In this document: positions 24,668-33,074 of the stretch, in pieces | Position numbering within the stretch: the stretch's first letter is position 1 | How the letters are laid out: every line of letters begins with the position of its first letter | Source: CAZRXG01 sp964603985 | GTDB taxonomy: Bacteria; Chloroflexota; Anaerolineae; Aggregatilineales; UBA3940 | Assembly: GCA_964603985.1 (NCBI GenBank) | Contig: CAZRXG010000020.1 | Coordinates: 1 to 64,000, forward strand | Length of the DNA: 64,000 bases | Direction of reading: 5' to 3' | The notes under the pieces: generated by a model | What the model was told of the DNA's origin: nothing | The model's database searches: none | Seen by the model: only the letters and a program-made list of their open reading frames with translations | Position numbers and translations under genes: made by a program

Positions 24668-27061
24668 TCATCCTAGAATGACCTCTACCCGGTTGTGATC
24701 GCCGAGTCTGTCCGCCGGGATCAGGTTGCCGGGCAACGCTTCGCCGTTAAGGGTCAGAGCCTTGACGCCGCGACAGACGCCATCCGGGTTCCTGACATCT
24801 ATCTGGATCGTCCGGCCTCGGAAACGGCGCGTGGCCTTGAATCCGTCCCAGGCGCCGGGGATGCACGGATCAACGCGCAGGCCGTCCGGTTCAGGCCGCA
24901 GCCCCAGGATATACTGCGTGGCGCTGATGTAGGCCCAGGCTGCCGCACCGGTCAGCCACGAAGTGCGGGTGTTGCCGGGCCGGGGCGAATAGATCGAGTA
25001 AGTCGTTTGCCCCTGCACGTAAGGCTCGATCTGGCGAATTTCGGCGCGGTCATTGTAGGTGGCTGGCATGGAAGCGCGATAATACTCGTAAGCCCGGTCA
25101 CCATTACCCAGCATACATTCGGCCATTACCCCCCAGCCCTGGGTGTGGTTGAAGATACCGGCGTTCTCTTTGACGCCGGGGTTAAAGACCACGGCACGCA
25201 TCACGTCGATGGACGTTTTGACGAAAGGCGGGGCGCAAAGCATCAGCCCGTAAGGGGTAGCCAGCCGCTCCTGGACGGTCTGCATGCAGCGGGAAGCCTG
25301 TTCAGGCGTGGCCGCGCCGCTGATCACCGCCCAAAGCTGGGTGTTCAGGTAGACCTGCCCTTCTTCGTATTCGTGCGTGCCGTAGATGGTGCCGTCCTCG
25401 CCAATGGCCCAGATAAACCAGTCCCCGTCCCAGGCGCAGGCCTGGATGCTGGTGTCCAGGGTTTCACGTTGGCGCAAGGCCCAGGTGGCCTCCTCCGGTT
25501 TGCCCAGCCGTTCGGCAATCTCTGCGTAGATCGTCAGGCCCAGCCGCACCTGAAAGGCGACAAACAGGCTTTCTCCGTAGTAACCGAGCCGCAGGCAGTC
25601 GTTCCAGTCGGCGGACAGGCCGCAGGGCAGGCCGTGTTTGCCGGTGCGCTCCAGGTTGAATTCCAGGGCGCGGCGCAGGTGGCCGAAGACGGTGGCTTCG
25701 CCCTGATCGGCGTAGGGCAGCACCTTGTCGTAGAAATCGAGGTCGCCGGTTTCGCCCACGAAGGCCGGGATGGTGTTGAAGAACCACAGGCAGTCGTCGG
25801 ACCGGTACTCTTCGGGGGCGGGGCCTTTTTCGTGGCCGGGACGGTGTTCGAAGGGTTTGACGACAGGCATGGCCCCGCCGTTGGACAACTGGCCGGTCAG
25901 CATCAGTTCCAGGCGCGCCCGGGCTTCTTCGGGGATGGCGGCAGTCACTCCCAGAATGTCTTGCACCGAGTCGCGGAAGCCCAGCCCGTCGCGCCTGCCG
26001 CTGTAGATCAGACTGGCGGCCCGTGACCAGGCGAAGGTGATCAGGCAGTTATAGAGGCCCCACACGTTGATCGTGTGGTTGAGGTCTTCATCCGGCGTCT
26101 CCACCACCAGACTATCCAGCCTGGCGTGCCAACTGTCCTTCAGTTTTCGCAGTTCGACCTCGGCCCGCTCCAGTGATCCAAACTCGGCCACCGTGCGTTT
26201 GCCCACCGAGCGAGCGTCCCCGATTCCCAGCATGACCAGCATCTCGCGGCTCTCGCCTGGCTGGAGGGTCAGGTTAGTTTGCAGGCTGCCGCAGGCGTTA
26301 TCGCCGTAGGCGTTGCTGTTGGTGCATTGGCCCTGCTCGACCGCCAGCGGGTTGTGGTAGCTCCGGTATGGGCCGAGAAAAGCGTCGCGGCTGGTATCGT
26401 ACCCGTCCAGTGACGCGCCAATCAATGCCATCCAGGAATGTTGGGCAATATCGTGAAGGAAAATCCCCTCTGTATCGGAGGTCAGGTTATCCTGAATGGC
26501 AATGCGTAACAATCCATCGGCCAGCTCACCGCGCACGATGAAGAGTGAGTATTGCAGATTGACCTGATCCTGGTGCGTGTCCCACTGATTGGTGAACTCG
26601 CAGAAGGTGAAGGCCGAAATCTCGCGCGGACGGTCGCTCTCGTTGGTGACTTTCAGCCGCCAGTACTCGAAGGTCTGCCCCAGTGGAACGAAATAGGTGG
26701 TCTCGCTGGTGATCCCCGCATAGCGCGATTCGAAAACGGTGTACGCCGTGCCGTGACGGCAGGTGGAGCGGTACCGGTCGAGCGGTTTGCCTACGGGCTG
26801 CCAGGAGGCTGACCAGTAATCGCCGCTCTCGCGGTCGCGCAGGTAGAAGTAGCGTCCCGGCTGGTCCATCGGGACACTGTTGAAATACAGACGCATGAAA
26901 CGCCCGCGCGCCCCCGATTGATAGAAACCATAGCCTCCGGCATTGTTGGTGATGACAGCCCCGTACTCGGTGGAGCCGAGGTAATTGCTCCACGATTGGG
27001 GAGTGTCAGGCCGGGTGATCACGTACTCTTTCGCATGGTCGTCAAAATAGCCGTATTTCAT
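24668..27061 (-). CDS. GH94 family phosphorylase, specificity uncertain
   Basis: Inverting disaccharide phosphorylase of about 797 residues. MKYGYFDDHAKEYVITRPDT and the catalytic motif LSADWNDCLRLG are those of GH94. Several stretches (AGGYGFYQSG, YRSYHNPLAVEQGQCTNS, VKALTLNGEALPGNL) look closer to the N,N'-diacetylchitobiose or cellobionate group than to the cellobiose phosphorylase at 2152. The neighbours are a GH2 beta-mannosidase and a cellobiose 2-epimerase, so a disaccharide such as glucosyl-mannose could also be the substrate. Glucose 1-phosphate, or the corresponding amino-sugar 1-phosphate, would be the product. ATG 27061 has only a weak AAGGGA upstream. Confidence 0.85.
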   Translation of the reverse strand: MKYGYFDDHAKEYVITRPDTPQSWSNYLGSTEYGAVITNNAGGYGFYQSGARGRFMRLYFNSVPMDQPGRYFYLRDRESGDYWSASWQPVGKPLDRYRSTCRHGTAYTVFESRYAGITSETTYFVPLGQTFEYWRLKVTNESDRPREISAFTFCEFTNQWDTHQDQVNLQYSLFIVRGELADGLLRIAIQDNLTSDTEGIFLHDIAQHSWMALIGASLDGYDTSRDAFLGPYRSYHNPLAVEQGQCTNSNAYGDNACGSLQTNLTLQPGESREMLVMLGIGDARSVGKRTVAEFGSLERAEVELRKLKDSWHARLDSLVVETPDEDLNHTINVWGLYNCLITFAWSRAASLIYSGRRDGLGFRDSVQDILGVTAAIPEEARARLELMLTGQLSNGGAMPVVKPFEHRPGHEKGPAPEEYRSDDCLWFFNTIPAFVGETGDLDFYDKVLPYADQGEATVFGHLRRALEFNLERTGKHGLPCGLSADWNDCLRLGYYGESLFVAFQVRLGLTIYAEIAERLGKPEEATWALRQRETLDTSIQACAWDGDWFIWAIGEDGTIYGTHEYEEGQVYLNTQLWAVISGAATPEQASRCMQTVQERLATPYGLMLCAPPFVKTSIDVMRAVVFNPGVKENAGIFNHTQGWGVMAECMLGNGDRAYEYYRASMPATYNDRAEIRQIEPYVQGQTTYSIYSPRPGNTRTSWLTGAAAWAYISATQYILGLRPEPDGLRVDPCIPGAWDGFKATRRFRGRTIQIDVRNPDGVCRGVKALTLNGEALPGNLIPADRLGDHNRVEVILG

Positions 27062-27161
27062 GAGAGTCCCTTGTCAGAAATGTGTGCTGGAGCAGCGAGC
27101 CTGTATCAAGACGCTCTGAGACACTGTCCCTCACGGAGCAGCGCCTGACGCCGACCGGAGA

Positions 27162-28364
27162 TCAACTATCCAAACGGGCAAGCATTTCGAAGCAGGCCCG
27201 GCTGTGGTGGTAGGGACATTCCCAGGGGCCAGCTTTATATATAGCGTTATCCGGCGTGCCGTCCCGATGTAACTGCTTAAACCATCCCCCATGTGTCCGG
27301 TCGACCACGTTGGCCTGAATGTACGTCCAGCACCGGTAGGCCGCCTGCGCGAACTCCACCTGATCTGTAAGTTGGTACGCGTTGTAGAAGCCGACCATCG
27401 CTTCGGCCTGCACCCACCAGGCCTTACCGGTATCCACCAGGCCCTGCGGGCTGCCTTCGTAAAACAGGCTGCCATCGTCGTCCAGTCCCTCGCGATAGAC
27501 AGCCCTCGCAATGCTTACTGCGGACTCGCGGGTCTGCGCCAATAATGCCGGGTCGGCCAGTGTCTCGGCAGCTTCCAGCAGCAGCCAACTGCCTTCGATG
27601 TCGTGACCAAAGGATACAACCTCCGAGAGCGAATGCCAGGAATCATCGAAGAAGAGCTTGAGATGGCCGGTCTGATGGTCAATGATGTGCTGCCGGAAGG
27701 TTTCGAGCAAAGCTCTGTGCCGGGCCTTGAGGTGCGCATCGTCCCACACCCGCAGCAAACCGGTGTATGCTTCCAGGATATGCAGCATGGTGTTCATGGA
27801 TTTGCGGCAGTTGAGATCTTTCTCGCTCAGGCGCATGTCCGCCAGTGCTCCCCATTCGCGGCTGCTGCCCTCGATATAGCCCTGGTAAACCGCGTCATAG
27901 GCATGCTTCTCCAACAGGTGAAACAACGTCTGGGCCAGCGTCAGGCTCTGCGGCTCCTGCGTGGCCCGGTGATACGCGGCCAGACCATAAATCGCGAAGG
28001 CCTGGGCGTAGTGATGCTTGCGGTCGGAGATTGGGTTACCCTTGTAGTCTACCTGCCAGTAGAGGCCGCCATGCTCCTGATCCCAAAAGACGCGGGTGAG
28101 ATAGTCGTAAGCCCACCGGGCCATTGACAGGTATTGTTCCGCGCCCAATCTCCGGTAGGCCGTAGCATAAGTCCAGAGAATGCGTGCGCACAAGGTGGCA
28201 GAGCGTGGTACTTCGTTGTGAACCTGGAGGTCGTTGGACACGGCTCCGTAAAAGCCGCCGTTGACCCTGTCCACGACATGGGTCATCCAGAAGGGCAGAA
28301 TATTCCCCGTCAGCTCTTCTTCCAGATGCCGTCTAAAATCAGACCGGTCGAATGTTTGCATCAT
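27162..28364 (-). CDS. Cellobiose 2-epimerase (AGE family)
   Basis: Epimerises the reducing-end glucose of beta-1,4-linked disaccharides to mannose (EC 5.1.3.11). The 400-residue (alpha/alpha)6-barrel protein matches Rhodothermus marinus cellobiose 2-epimerase from memory along most of its length. It keeps the catalytic His residues in KSMNTMLHILEAY, VSFGHDIEGSWLLLEA and PYHHSRACFEML, with WWVQAEAMVGFYNAY between. That likeness separates it from plain N-acylglucosamine 2-epimerases. Two ATG codons stand in tandem at 28364 and 28361. First gene of the cluster with GH94 (100-base gap) and beta-mannosidase. Together they could interconvert and break cellobiose, glucosyl-mannose and mannosyl-glucose units from glucomannan. 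Confidence 0.92.
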   Translation of the reverse strand: MMQTFDRSDFRRHLEEELTGNILPFWMTHVVDRVNGGFYGAVSNDLQVHNEVPRSATLCARILWTYATAYRRLGAEQYLSMARWAYDYLTRVFWDQEHGGLYWQVDYKGNPISDRKHHYAQAFAIYGLAAYHRATQEPQSLTLAQTLFHLLEKHAYDAVYQGYIEGSSREWGALADMRLSEKDLNCRKSMNTMLHILEAYTGLLRVWDDAHLKARHRALLETFRQHIIDHQTGHLKLFFDDSWHSLSEVVSFGHDIEGSWLLLEAAETLADPALLAQTRESAVSIARAVYREGLDDDGSLFYEGSPQGLVDTGKAWWVQAEAMVGFYNAYQLTDQVEFAQAAYRCWTYIQANVVDRTHGGWFKQLHRDGTPDNAIYKAGPWECPYHHSRACFEMLARLDS

Positions 28365-28544
28365 CGGATGCCACGAGTCCTCTCAAGATTTGGATAGGGT
28401 GGTGTCAAAAAGGCACATTCTCAACCTCATGGAGCATTGTACACCAATATCCTTTGTGCCCGTACCGGGCTGCGTATTGTGGCACCGCATTGGCAACGGC
28501 CCCAATCACTCGTGATAGTATAGCAAGGCTCCGGGGATAAACGG

Positions 28545-28574
28545 CGAGGCGGAGACAGAAGAGTCCCCGCCTCG
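28545..28574 (-). terminator. Terminator-like hairpin after the FNT channel gene
   Basis: CGAGGCGG (28545-28552) pairs with CCGCCTCG (28567-28574) around a 14-base loop, 25 bases after the channel gene stop on the minus strand. The T tract is short. The rest of the 234-base gap should hold the promoter of the epimerase cluster; a minus-strand TTGACA is seen near 28411-28416 but without a good -10 box. Confidence 0.5.
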
Positions 28575-28598
28575 TTGCGGCTCTGGCGGGAGAGGTGA

Positions 28599-29522
28599 CT
28601 ACTTCACCGGCACCTCGGTCTCGACCTCGTGCGGGACAAAGGGCGAGGCCGGGCTGCGCTTGGGGCGCAGGTAGATGAACCAGTAGACGGCGCCGACCAT
28701 CACAGCTCCACCGATGATGTTGCCAATCGTGACGGGGAGCAGGTTGTGGATGAAGAAGCGCCCCCAGGTCAGAGCGGCGTAGTCGGTAGCCGTCACGCCG
28801 ATTTTGGCCCAGAAGGCAGGCTCGGCGAACTGCTTGATCAGCAGGCCCATGGGGACGAAGTACATGTTGGCGACGCTGTGCTCGAAACCGGCGGCCACGA
28901 AGCCGGTAATGGGGAAGATGATCGACAGGATCTTGTCGGTGGTGCTGCGGGCCGAAAAGCAGAGCCAGACGGCCAGGCAAACCAGCGTATTGCAGAAGAT
29001 GCCCAGAACGAGCGCCTGGACGAAGCCGAGTTCGACCTTGGCACGGGCGATGTTCAAGGCGTTGAGGCCGATGGCCCCACTGCCGAAGGTGTACTGTTTG
29101 GAGAGCAGCATGATGATCGCCGTGCCGATCGAGCCGACGAAGTTGCCCACGTAGACGACCAGCCAGCTTCGCAGCAGCCTTGCAGTTGAGACCTTGCCGT
29201 TGGCCCAGGCCATCACGATCAGGTTGTTGCCGGTGAACAGCTCGGCACCACCGACGACGACCAGGATAAGGCCCAGGCAGAAGACCAGGCCACCCAGCAG
29301 GCGAGCCACGCCGTAGGGCAGCGATGTGACCACGCCGTCCTTAATCGTCGGGGCGGTGACCGTGGTGGCGAAGATAGCGCCCAGGGCGATGAAAGCTCCG
29401 GCCAGGATGGCCAGCGCGGACTTGGTGTAGAAGCCAATCGCCGATTTGGTGATGCCGATACTCTCGGCGCGCATAGCCATTTCTGGCGGTAAGAGGGCGT
29501 CTATGCGGAACACATTTGGCAT
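28599..29522 (-). CDS. Formate/nitrite transporter family channel
   Basis: FNT (FocA/NirC) family, 307 residues with six hydrophobic segments, expected to form a pentameric anion channel. Family signatures: GGAELFTGNN after the second segment, FEHSVANMYFVP with the central gating His, and HNLLPVTIGNIIGGAVMVG near the end. Whether it moves formate, nitrite or hydrosulfide is not decided by these motifs. No formate lyase or nitrite reductase gene is adjacent. AAGGAGAG supports ATG 29522. A CRP/FNR-family-type palindrome about 100 bases upstream suggests control by carbon or oxygen status. Confidence 0.9.
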   Translation of the reverse strand: MPNVFRIDALLPPEMAMRAESIGITKSAIGFYTKSALAILAGAFIALGAIFATTVTAPTIKDGVVTSLPYGVARLLGGLVFCLGLILVVVGGAELFTGNNLIVMAWANGKVSTARLLRSWLVVYVGNFVGSIGTAIIMLLSKQYTFGSGAIGLNALNIARAKVELGFVQALVLGIFCNTLVCLAVWLCFSARSTTDKILSIIFPITGFVAAGFEHSVANMYFVPMGLLIKQFAEPAFWAKIGVTATDYAALTWGRFFIHNLLPVTIGNIIGGAVMVGAVYWFIYLRPKRSPASPFVPHEVETEVPVK

Positions 29523-29623
29523 ATCTAAGTTCTCTCCTTACACTGTTCTATGGTGTTGCACGTGCCGGGCGTGAGCGTACCTCAGACGCCCGATGCCTTT
29601 CAGTGGCTGTTGTCATCTAAATT

Positions 29624-29639
29624 CGTGATAAATGTCACA
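29624..29639. promoter_or_regulatory. CRP-like binding site upstream of FNT channel gene
   Basis: CGTGA-TAAATG-TCACA matches the CRP/FNR-superfamily pattern TGTGA-N6-TCACA at nine of ten defined positions. Its centre is about 109 bases from the start codon at 29522 (minus strand). It also sits 5 bases from the terminator of the upstream SH3 gene, so the FNT gene is the only sensible target. Confidence 0.5.
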
Positions 29640-29643
29640 AATA

Positions 29644-29675
29644 GGCGGGCCAGTGGACACTGCCACTGGCCCGCC
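29644..29675 (-). terminator. Terminator of the SH3/PP2C gene group
   Basis: A perfect 13-bp stem: GGCGGGCCAGTGG (29644-29656) with CCACTGGCCCGCC (29663-29675), six-base loop, followed on the minus strand by TATTTG. It lies 27 bases after the SH3 gene stop. Confidence 0.7.
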
Positions 29676-29701
29676 AGCCGACGAATTAGATGGGGGTGGA
29701 G

Positions 29702-30853
29702 CTACGGTGCAGTAGGCACCACCTCAACCGGCAGGTTGTTCAGGTCTGCCGAGGCGACAAGTAGCCACGCTGCCACCCAGCCTTCAACGCCCCCGTAGCT
29801 CAGCCTGACCCAGTTACTGCCCTCAGTGCGTGCCATGAGAGGCGCGCTCGTATTGGCCGGCAGCGTGCCCAGGGGAGCGAAGTTCAGCCCCGGCCCGGCG
29901 CGAATGATCAGTTCGTGGATGCCCGCGCCGGTCAGGTCAACCTCGGCCTCGGTGACTTGAGTGCTGTCGGAGGTGACGGGCAGGAGCAGCGTGTCGTCAG
30001 ACGCGACCACCACCCAGGCGGCCACCCAGCCGCGCGTGCCGTTGTACTCGACCTGGACCCAGTTATTGCCTGCGTTGCGGCCCACCGCCAAGGCTGACGC
30101 GCCGAGCGGCAGGACATCCAGCACGGCCCCGTCTAGGTTGGGAGCCGAGCGCACGTTAATGCGGAAGGGGGCCAGGACGGTGGGGCCTTCCTTCGGGGGC
30201 TGCGGGGGAGGCGACGGCGATGCTGACGCTTTGGGGGTGGGGGTGGCGGTTGGTTTCTCTCCGGGTGGGGGGGCGGCCTCGCCTGCCACCGGCAGCGCGT
30301 TGATGTCCCCGCTCAGGATGACCAGCCAGGCGGCTGCCCAGCCCTCCACGTCACTGTAGCGCACCCGCACCCACGAACTGGCGTTGTTGCGCCCGGTGGC
30401 GGATGCCTCTGTGTTGAAGGGGATCACCGTCAGGATGGATGAGCTGACCCAGGGGTCGGCCCGGACATTGACGTTGTAGGGCGAGAGCAGGACAAACGGG
30501 CCGCCGCTGTTGGCCGGGGGCGGCTGGATCTCGGTGGTTACCGGCAGCAGGACAGTATCCCCGGAGAAGACCATCACCCAGGCTGCAACCCAACCGGTTG
30601 TGCCCTGGTACTGGATCTGGATCCAGTTGTTGCCGGACGTGCGCCCGACTGCGGTGGCTTCCTCGTGGCCGGGCAGGACGCCGATCACGGCGCTGTTGAT
30701 GCCCGGTGTGGACCGGATGTTGACATCGAAGACCGAGCGACCGGTCAGCGTTGTATCACCCTGTGCCTGGGCAACCGGCAGCACGCCGGTCAGCCAAAGG
30801 CTCATGATTACCAGTACACCCAGACTCGCCAAGATTTTAAACCGTAAGTTCAT
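29702..30853 (-). CDS. Secreted protein with four bacterial SH3 domains
   Basis: Signal peptide at residues 1-31 (cleavage after AQA likely). Four SH3b repeats follow, each with the N-x-R-x-x-P hallmark: VNIRSTPGINSAVIG, VNVRADPWVSSSIL, INVRSAPNLDGAVL and LIIRAGPGLNFAPLG. Each repeat closes with the same GWVAAW-type strand and a LPV ending. A Pro/Thr/Ser linker separates repeats two and three. The regular spacing shows duplication of one unit. These domains generally bind wall peptides or surface polymers; no enzyme domain is present. GAGGGA precedes ATG 30853. Last gene of a minus-strand run that begins at the crotonase gene. Confidence 0.85.
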   Translation of the reverse strand: MNLRFKILASLGVLVIMSLWLTGVLPVAQAQGDTTLTGRSVFDVNIRSTPGINSAVIGVLPGHEEATAVGRTSGNNWIQIQYQGTTGWVAAWVMVFSGDTVLLPVTTEIQPPPANSGGPFVLLSPYNVNVRADPWVSSSILTVIPFNTEASATGRNNASSWVRVRYSDVEGWAAAWLVILSGDINALPVAGEAAPPPGEKPTATPTPKASASPSPPPQPPKEGPTVLAPFRINVRSAPNLDGAVLDVLPLGASALAVGRNAGNNWVQVEYNGTRGWVAAWVVVASDDTLLLPVTSDSTQVTEAEVDLTGAGIHELIIRAGPGLNFAPLGTLPANTSAPLMARTEGSNWVRLSYGGVEGWVAAWLLVASADLNNLPVEVVPTAP

Positions 30854-30905
30854 AATTCCCTCTGTTTTGTGAACTGCTGGATGGCGCTGAGCCAGGTAAT
30901 TTTCC

Positions 30906-31697
30906 TCAACGTCCTTCCACGTCGAGCGGCCACGTCGTGGACGGTTCAGGCTCTCCCACGCGCAGCACGATCACCGAGACGTTATCGTGGGCGGGCGCGC
31001 TCAGGGCACGCTCCATCAGGATATCGGCGGCTTCCTGGGCCGGGTGATTGGCCGCGGCCCAGGTGATAACGCGCTCGTCAACCACGCTGTAGAGGCCATC
31101 GCTACAGAGCACCAGCACATCGCCCTCTTCGAGTGTGTTGCCCGGTTCCACCACATCGACTTCGACCGTTTCTTCGGCGCCCAGTGCCCGTTCCAGCACG
31201 TGGCTCAGCGAATGGCCTGCGGCCTGTTCAGGGGTGAGCAGCCCTTCCTGCACGCGGGCGTTGACCCAGGTGTGGTCGGTGGTAAGCTGGCTCGGCTGTC
31301 CACCCTGGATCAGGTAAGCCCGGCTGTCGCCCACGCTGGCGATCCAGTAGGTGTCGCCGAGCACCAGCGCGCCTACCACGGTACAGCCCATGCCCTGAAA
31401 TTCGGGAACACTTTGCCCTTTGTGGTAGATGGCCGTGTTGGCCGCCTTGATGGCCTGACGTAGGCGGTCGGGGATGGTGTTGGGGGTGAGGATCTCCCCC
31501 CCGAATAACTTGTCGCGGATGACAGCCACGGCCTGCTGGCTGGCGTGTTCTCCTGCTTTGGCACCGCCCATCCCGTCAGCGACGAGCAGCAACGTAATGT
31601 CGGGATGCTCTGCGGGCGTTACCACCAGGACCGAGTCCTGGTTCTCGCCCTCACGCGGGCCGGGATCGCTTTTCTGACCAATGCTCAGTTGTATCAC
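30906..31697 (-). CDS. PP2C-type Ser/Thr protein phosphatase
   Basis: Metal-dependent phosphatase of about 263 residues, usually the partner of Hanks-type kinases. Motifs: GPREGENQDS, VADGMGGAKAGEHAS (metal Asp), SVGDSRAYL, LVLCSDGLYS and HDNVSVIVL, covering the metal-binding Asp residues. No transmembrane segment, so cytosolic. No Ser/Thr kinase gene is in the window, so the substrate is unknown. Start is GTG 31697 with GAGGG about eight bases upstream. It lies 72 bases after the lipoprotein and 52 before the SH3 protein gene. Confidence 0.92.
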   Translation of the reverse strand: MIQLSIGQKSDPGPREGENQDSVLVVTPAEHPDITLLLVADGMGGAKAGEHASQQAVAVIRDKLFGGEILTPNTIPDRLRQAIKAANTAIYHKGQSVPEFQGMGCTVVGALVLGDTYWIASVGDSRAYLIQGGQPSQLTTDHTWVNARVQEGLLTPEQAAGHSLSHVLERALGAEETVEVDVVEPGNTLEEGDVLVLCSDGLYSVVDERVITWAAANHPAQEAADILMERALSAPAHDNVSVIVLRVGEPEPSTTWPLDVEGR

Positions 31698-31769
31698 GAT
31701 GTGCCCTCGTGCTTAAACAGTATGCTGCCCCGCTATTGTAAAGCCGTTTTTTAGTTGTGCCAAATCTCG

Positions 31770-33074
31770 TCAGGGCGACTTGGTGGGCACGAGCGAGGGG
31801 TTGTCTATCTCAAAGACCCGCGCCTGTGCAAGCATAGCGAGATGATCGGGGACGCCGCCCAGCTCCTGGAGCACGGCCTCGAAGGGCTGCGGCTGGCCCG
31901 GCTCCAGGTGCCCGTCCAGCTCGGGGCGGAACAGGAGATAACCGATCACGTGGTTCTCGGCGTCGTAAGCAGCGATGATGATCTCGACGCTGCTGACCGG
32001 GGTCAGGGTGGGGTTGGTGATCTGCCCCTCCAGCGTCAGGTCGCGCCGCCACTGGTTGTGATTAGAGGCCGTGATCTCGACCGTGATCGCGGTGGTGTAG
32101 GTCGGGTCGAGTTGGGCCGGTTCGGCGGTGGCCTGCTCCGAGCAGATCGTGACCAGGTCGGGCATGCCCTCGATGATGAAGGCGAAGGGGATCACGCTGC
32201 CCTGCTCGATGCGGGCCGGGGGGATGGTTTGTGAGACTTCGGCCACGATGATGCTGGGGTCGGCGCAGAAGGCGGTGTGTATCTGCGCGTTGGTGATGGC
32301 TACCGGTGAGGCATTGTACAGTTCGCCGGTGTAGTGTGTCATGCCCTTGCGATCCTGCCACATGGTGGTATTGACCACGACCAGCTCAGCCGGGTTGATG
32401 GCCGCCACCTGGTCGCCCCACACAGCCTGGGGATCGACGGTGAAGCCGGCCGCGATGGTCTCCAGGGCCGCGCTGAGGTAAAGCGTATCCGGCTCGGAGA
32501 GGAAGACCCGCAGCGCCGAGAAATACGGTTCGGTGTGGCGGATGGTGAGCGTTTCGCGGCCAATGGCCCCGGTGTGGTCGTTGTACAGGAAGGTGACCTG
32601 GATGCGACCATCGTCGAGGTCGCGCCGGTCGACCTCTGTGTAGGCGGGGTTGTCGCCGTAGCGCAGGCGGATGTAGCTTTCGGCCAGGGCGCGAACTTCT
32701 TCAGGCGTGAGAGTGCCTTCGTTGCGCACCTCGACGGTGACGCGGCTGCCAAAGCCAATGGGGGGAATCAGCCGGACCAGAAGCAGCCGCCCGGTCGAAT
32801 CGTCGATAATCTGCCAGTCGTCGGGCAGGGCAATGCCGAACACACCCGATGGGTGGCGGTAGTCGATGAAGCTGCGGAGGGCCTCGGTGGGGCGTGCGGT
32901 GGGGGTCAAGGGGGAGGGGCTGGGTGGCGCGGTCGGTGGTTCGGTGGCGAGGCCCGGCTCAACCGGGGCCGCGGTTGTGGGCTGGGGTGAGGAGCACCCG
33001 CCCAGGGCCAGCGCCGCCGCCAGCGGCAGCCATACGACTATCGGTGCGATCCGGGTGCGCTTACGGGGTATCAT
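31770..33074 (-). CDS. Lipoprotein of unknown function
   Basis: 434 residues. Lipobox ALALGGC places lipid on Cys27, then a Pro/Thr/Ser linker to about residue 62. The central part (FIDYRHPSGVFGIALPDDW) resembles the small PsbP-like fold often seen in such lipoproteins. The C-terminal third (LEGQITNPTLTPVSSVEI) looks like a beta-sandwich of the FxLYD kind found in exported proteins. No catalytic motif. ATG overlaps the methyltransferase stop by four bases, so they are coupled. Function not known. Confidence 0.72.
   Translation of the reverse strand: MIPRKRTRIAPIVVWLPLAAALALGGCSSPQPTTAAPVEPGLATEPPTAPPSPSPLTPTARPTEALRSFIDYRHPSGVFGIALPDDWQIIDDSTGRLLLVRLIPPIGFGSRVTVEVRNEGTLTPEEVRALAESYIRLRYGDNPAYTEVDRRDLDDGRIQVTFLYNDHTGAIGRETLTIRHTEPYFSALRVFLSEPDTLYLSAALETIAAGFTVDPQAVWGDQVAAINPAELVVVNTTMWQDRKGMTHYTGELYNASPVAITNAQIHTAFCADPSIIVAEVSQTIPPARIEQGSVIPFAFIIEGMPDLVTICSEQATAEPAQLDPTYTTAITVEITASNHNQWRRDLTLEGQITNPTLTPVSSVEIIIAAYDAENHVIGYLLFRPELDGHLEPGQPQPFEAVLQELGGVPDHLAMLAQARVFEIDNPSLVPTKSP

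Noticed and set aside
24695..26026. 443-codon open frame on the plus strand
   Set aside because: Antisense shadow of the GH94 gene; no start signal or motif.
28405..28980. 191-codon minus-strand frame before the epimerase
   Set aside because: Most of it is the FNT channel gene in another frame; the free part shows no start signal or motif.
30241..30300. G-rich low-complexity stretch as a repeat or regulatory element
   Set aside because: It is the coding sequence of a Pro/Thr linker in the SH3 protein; the same holds for 18781-18850 and 32881-32960.
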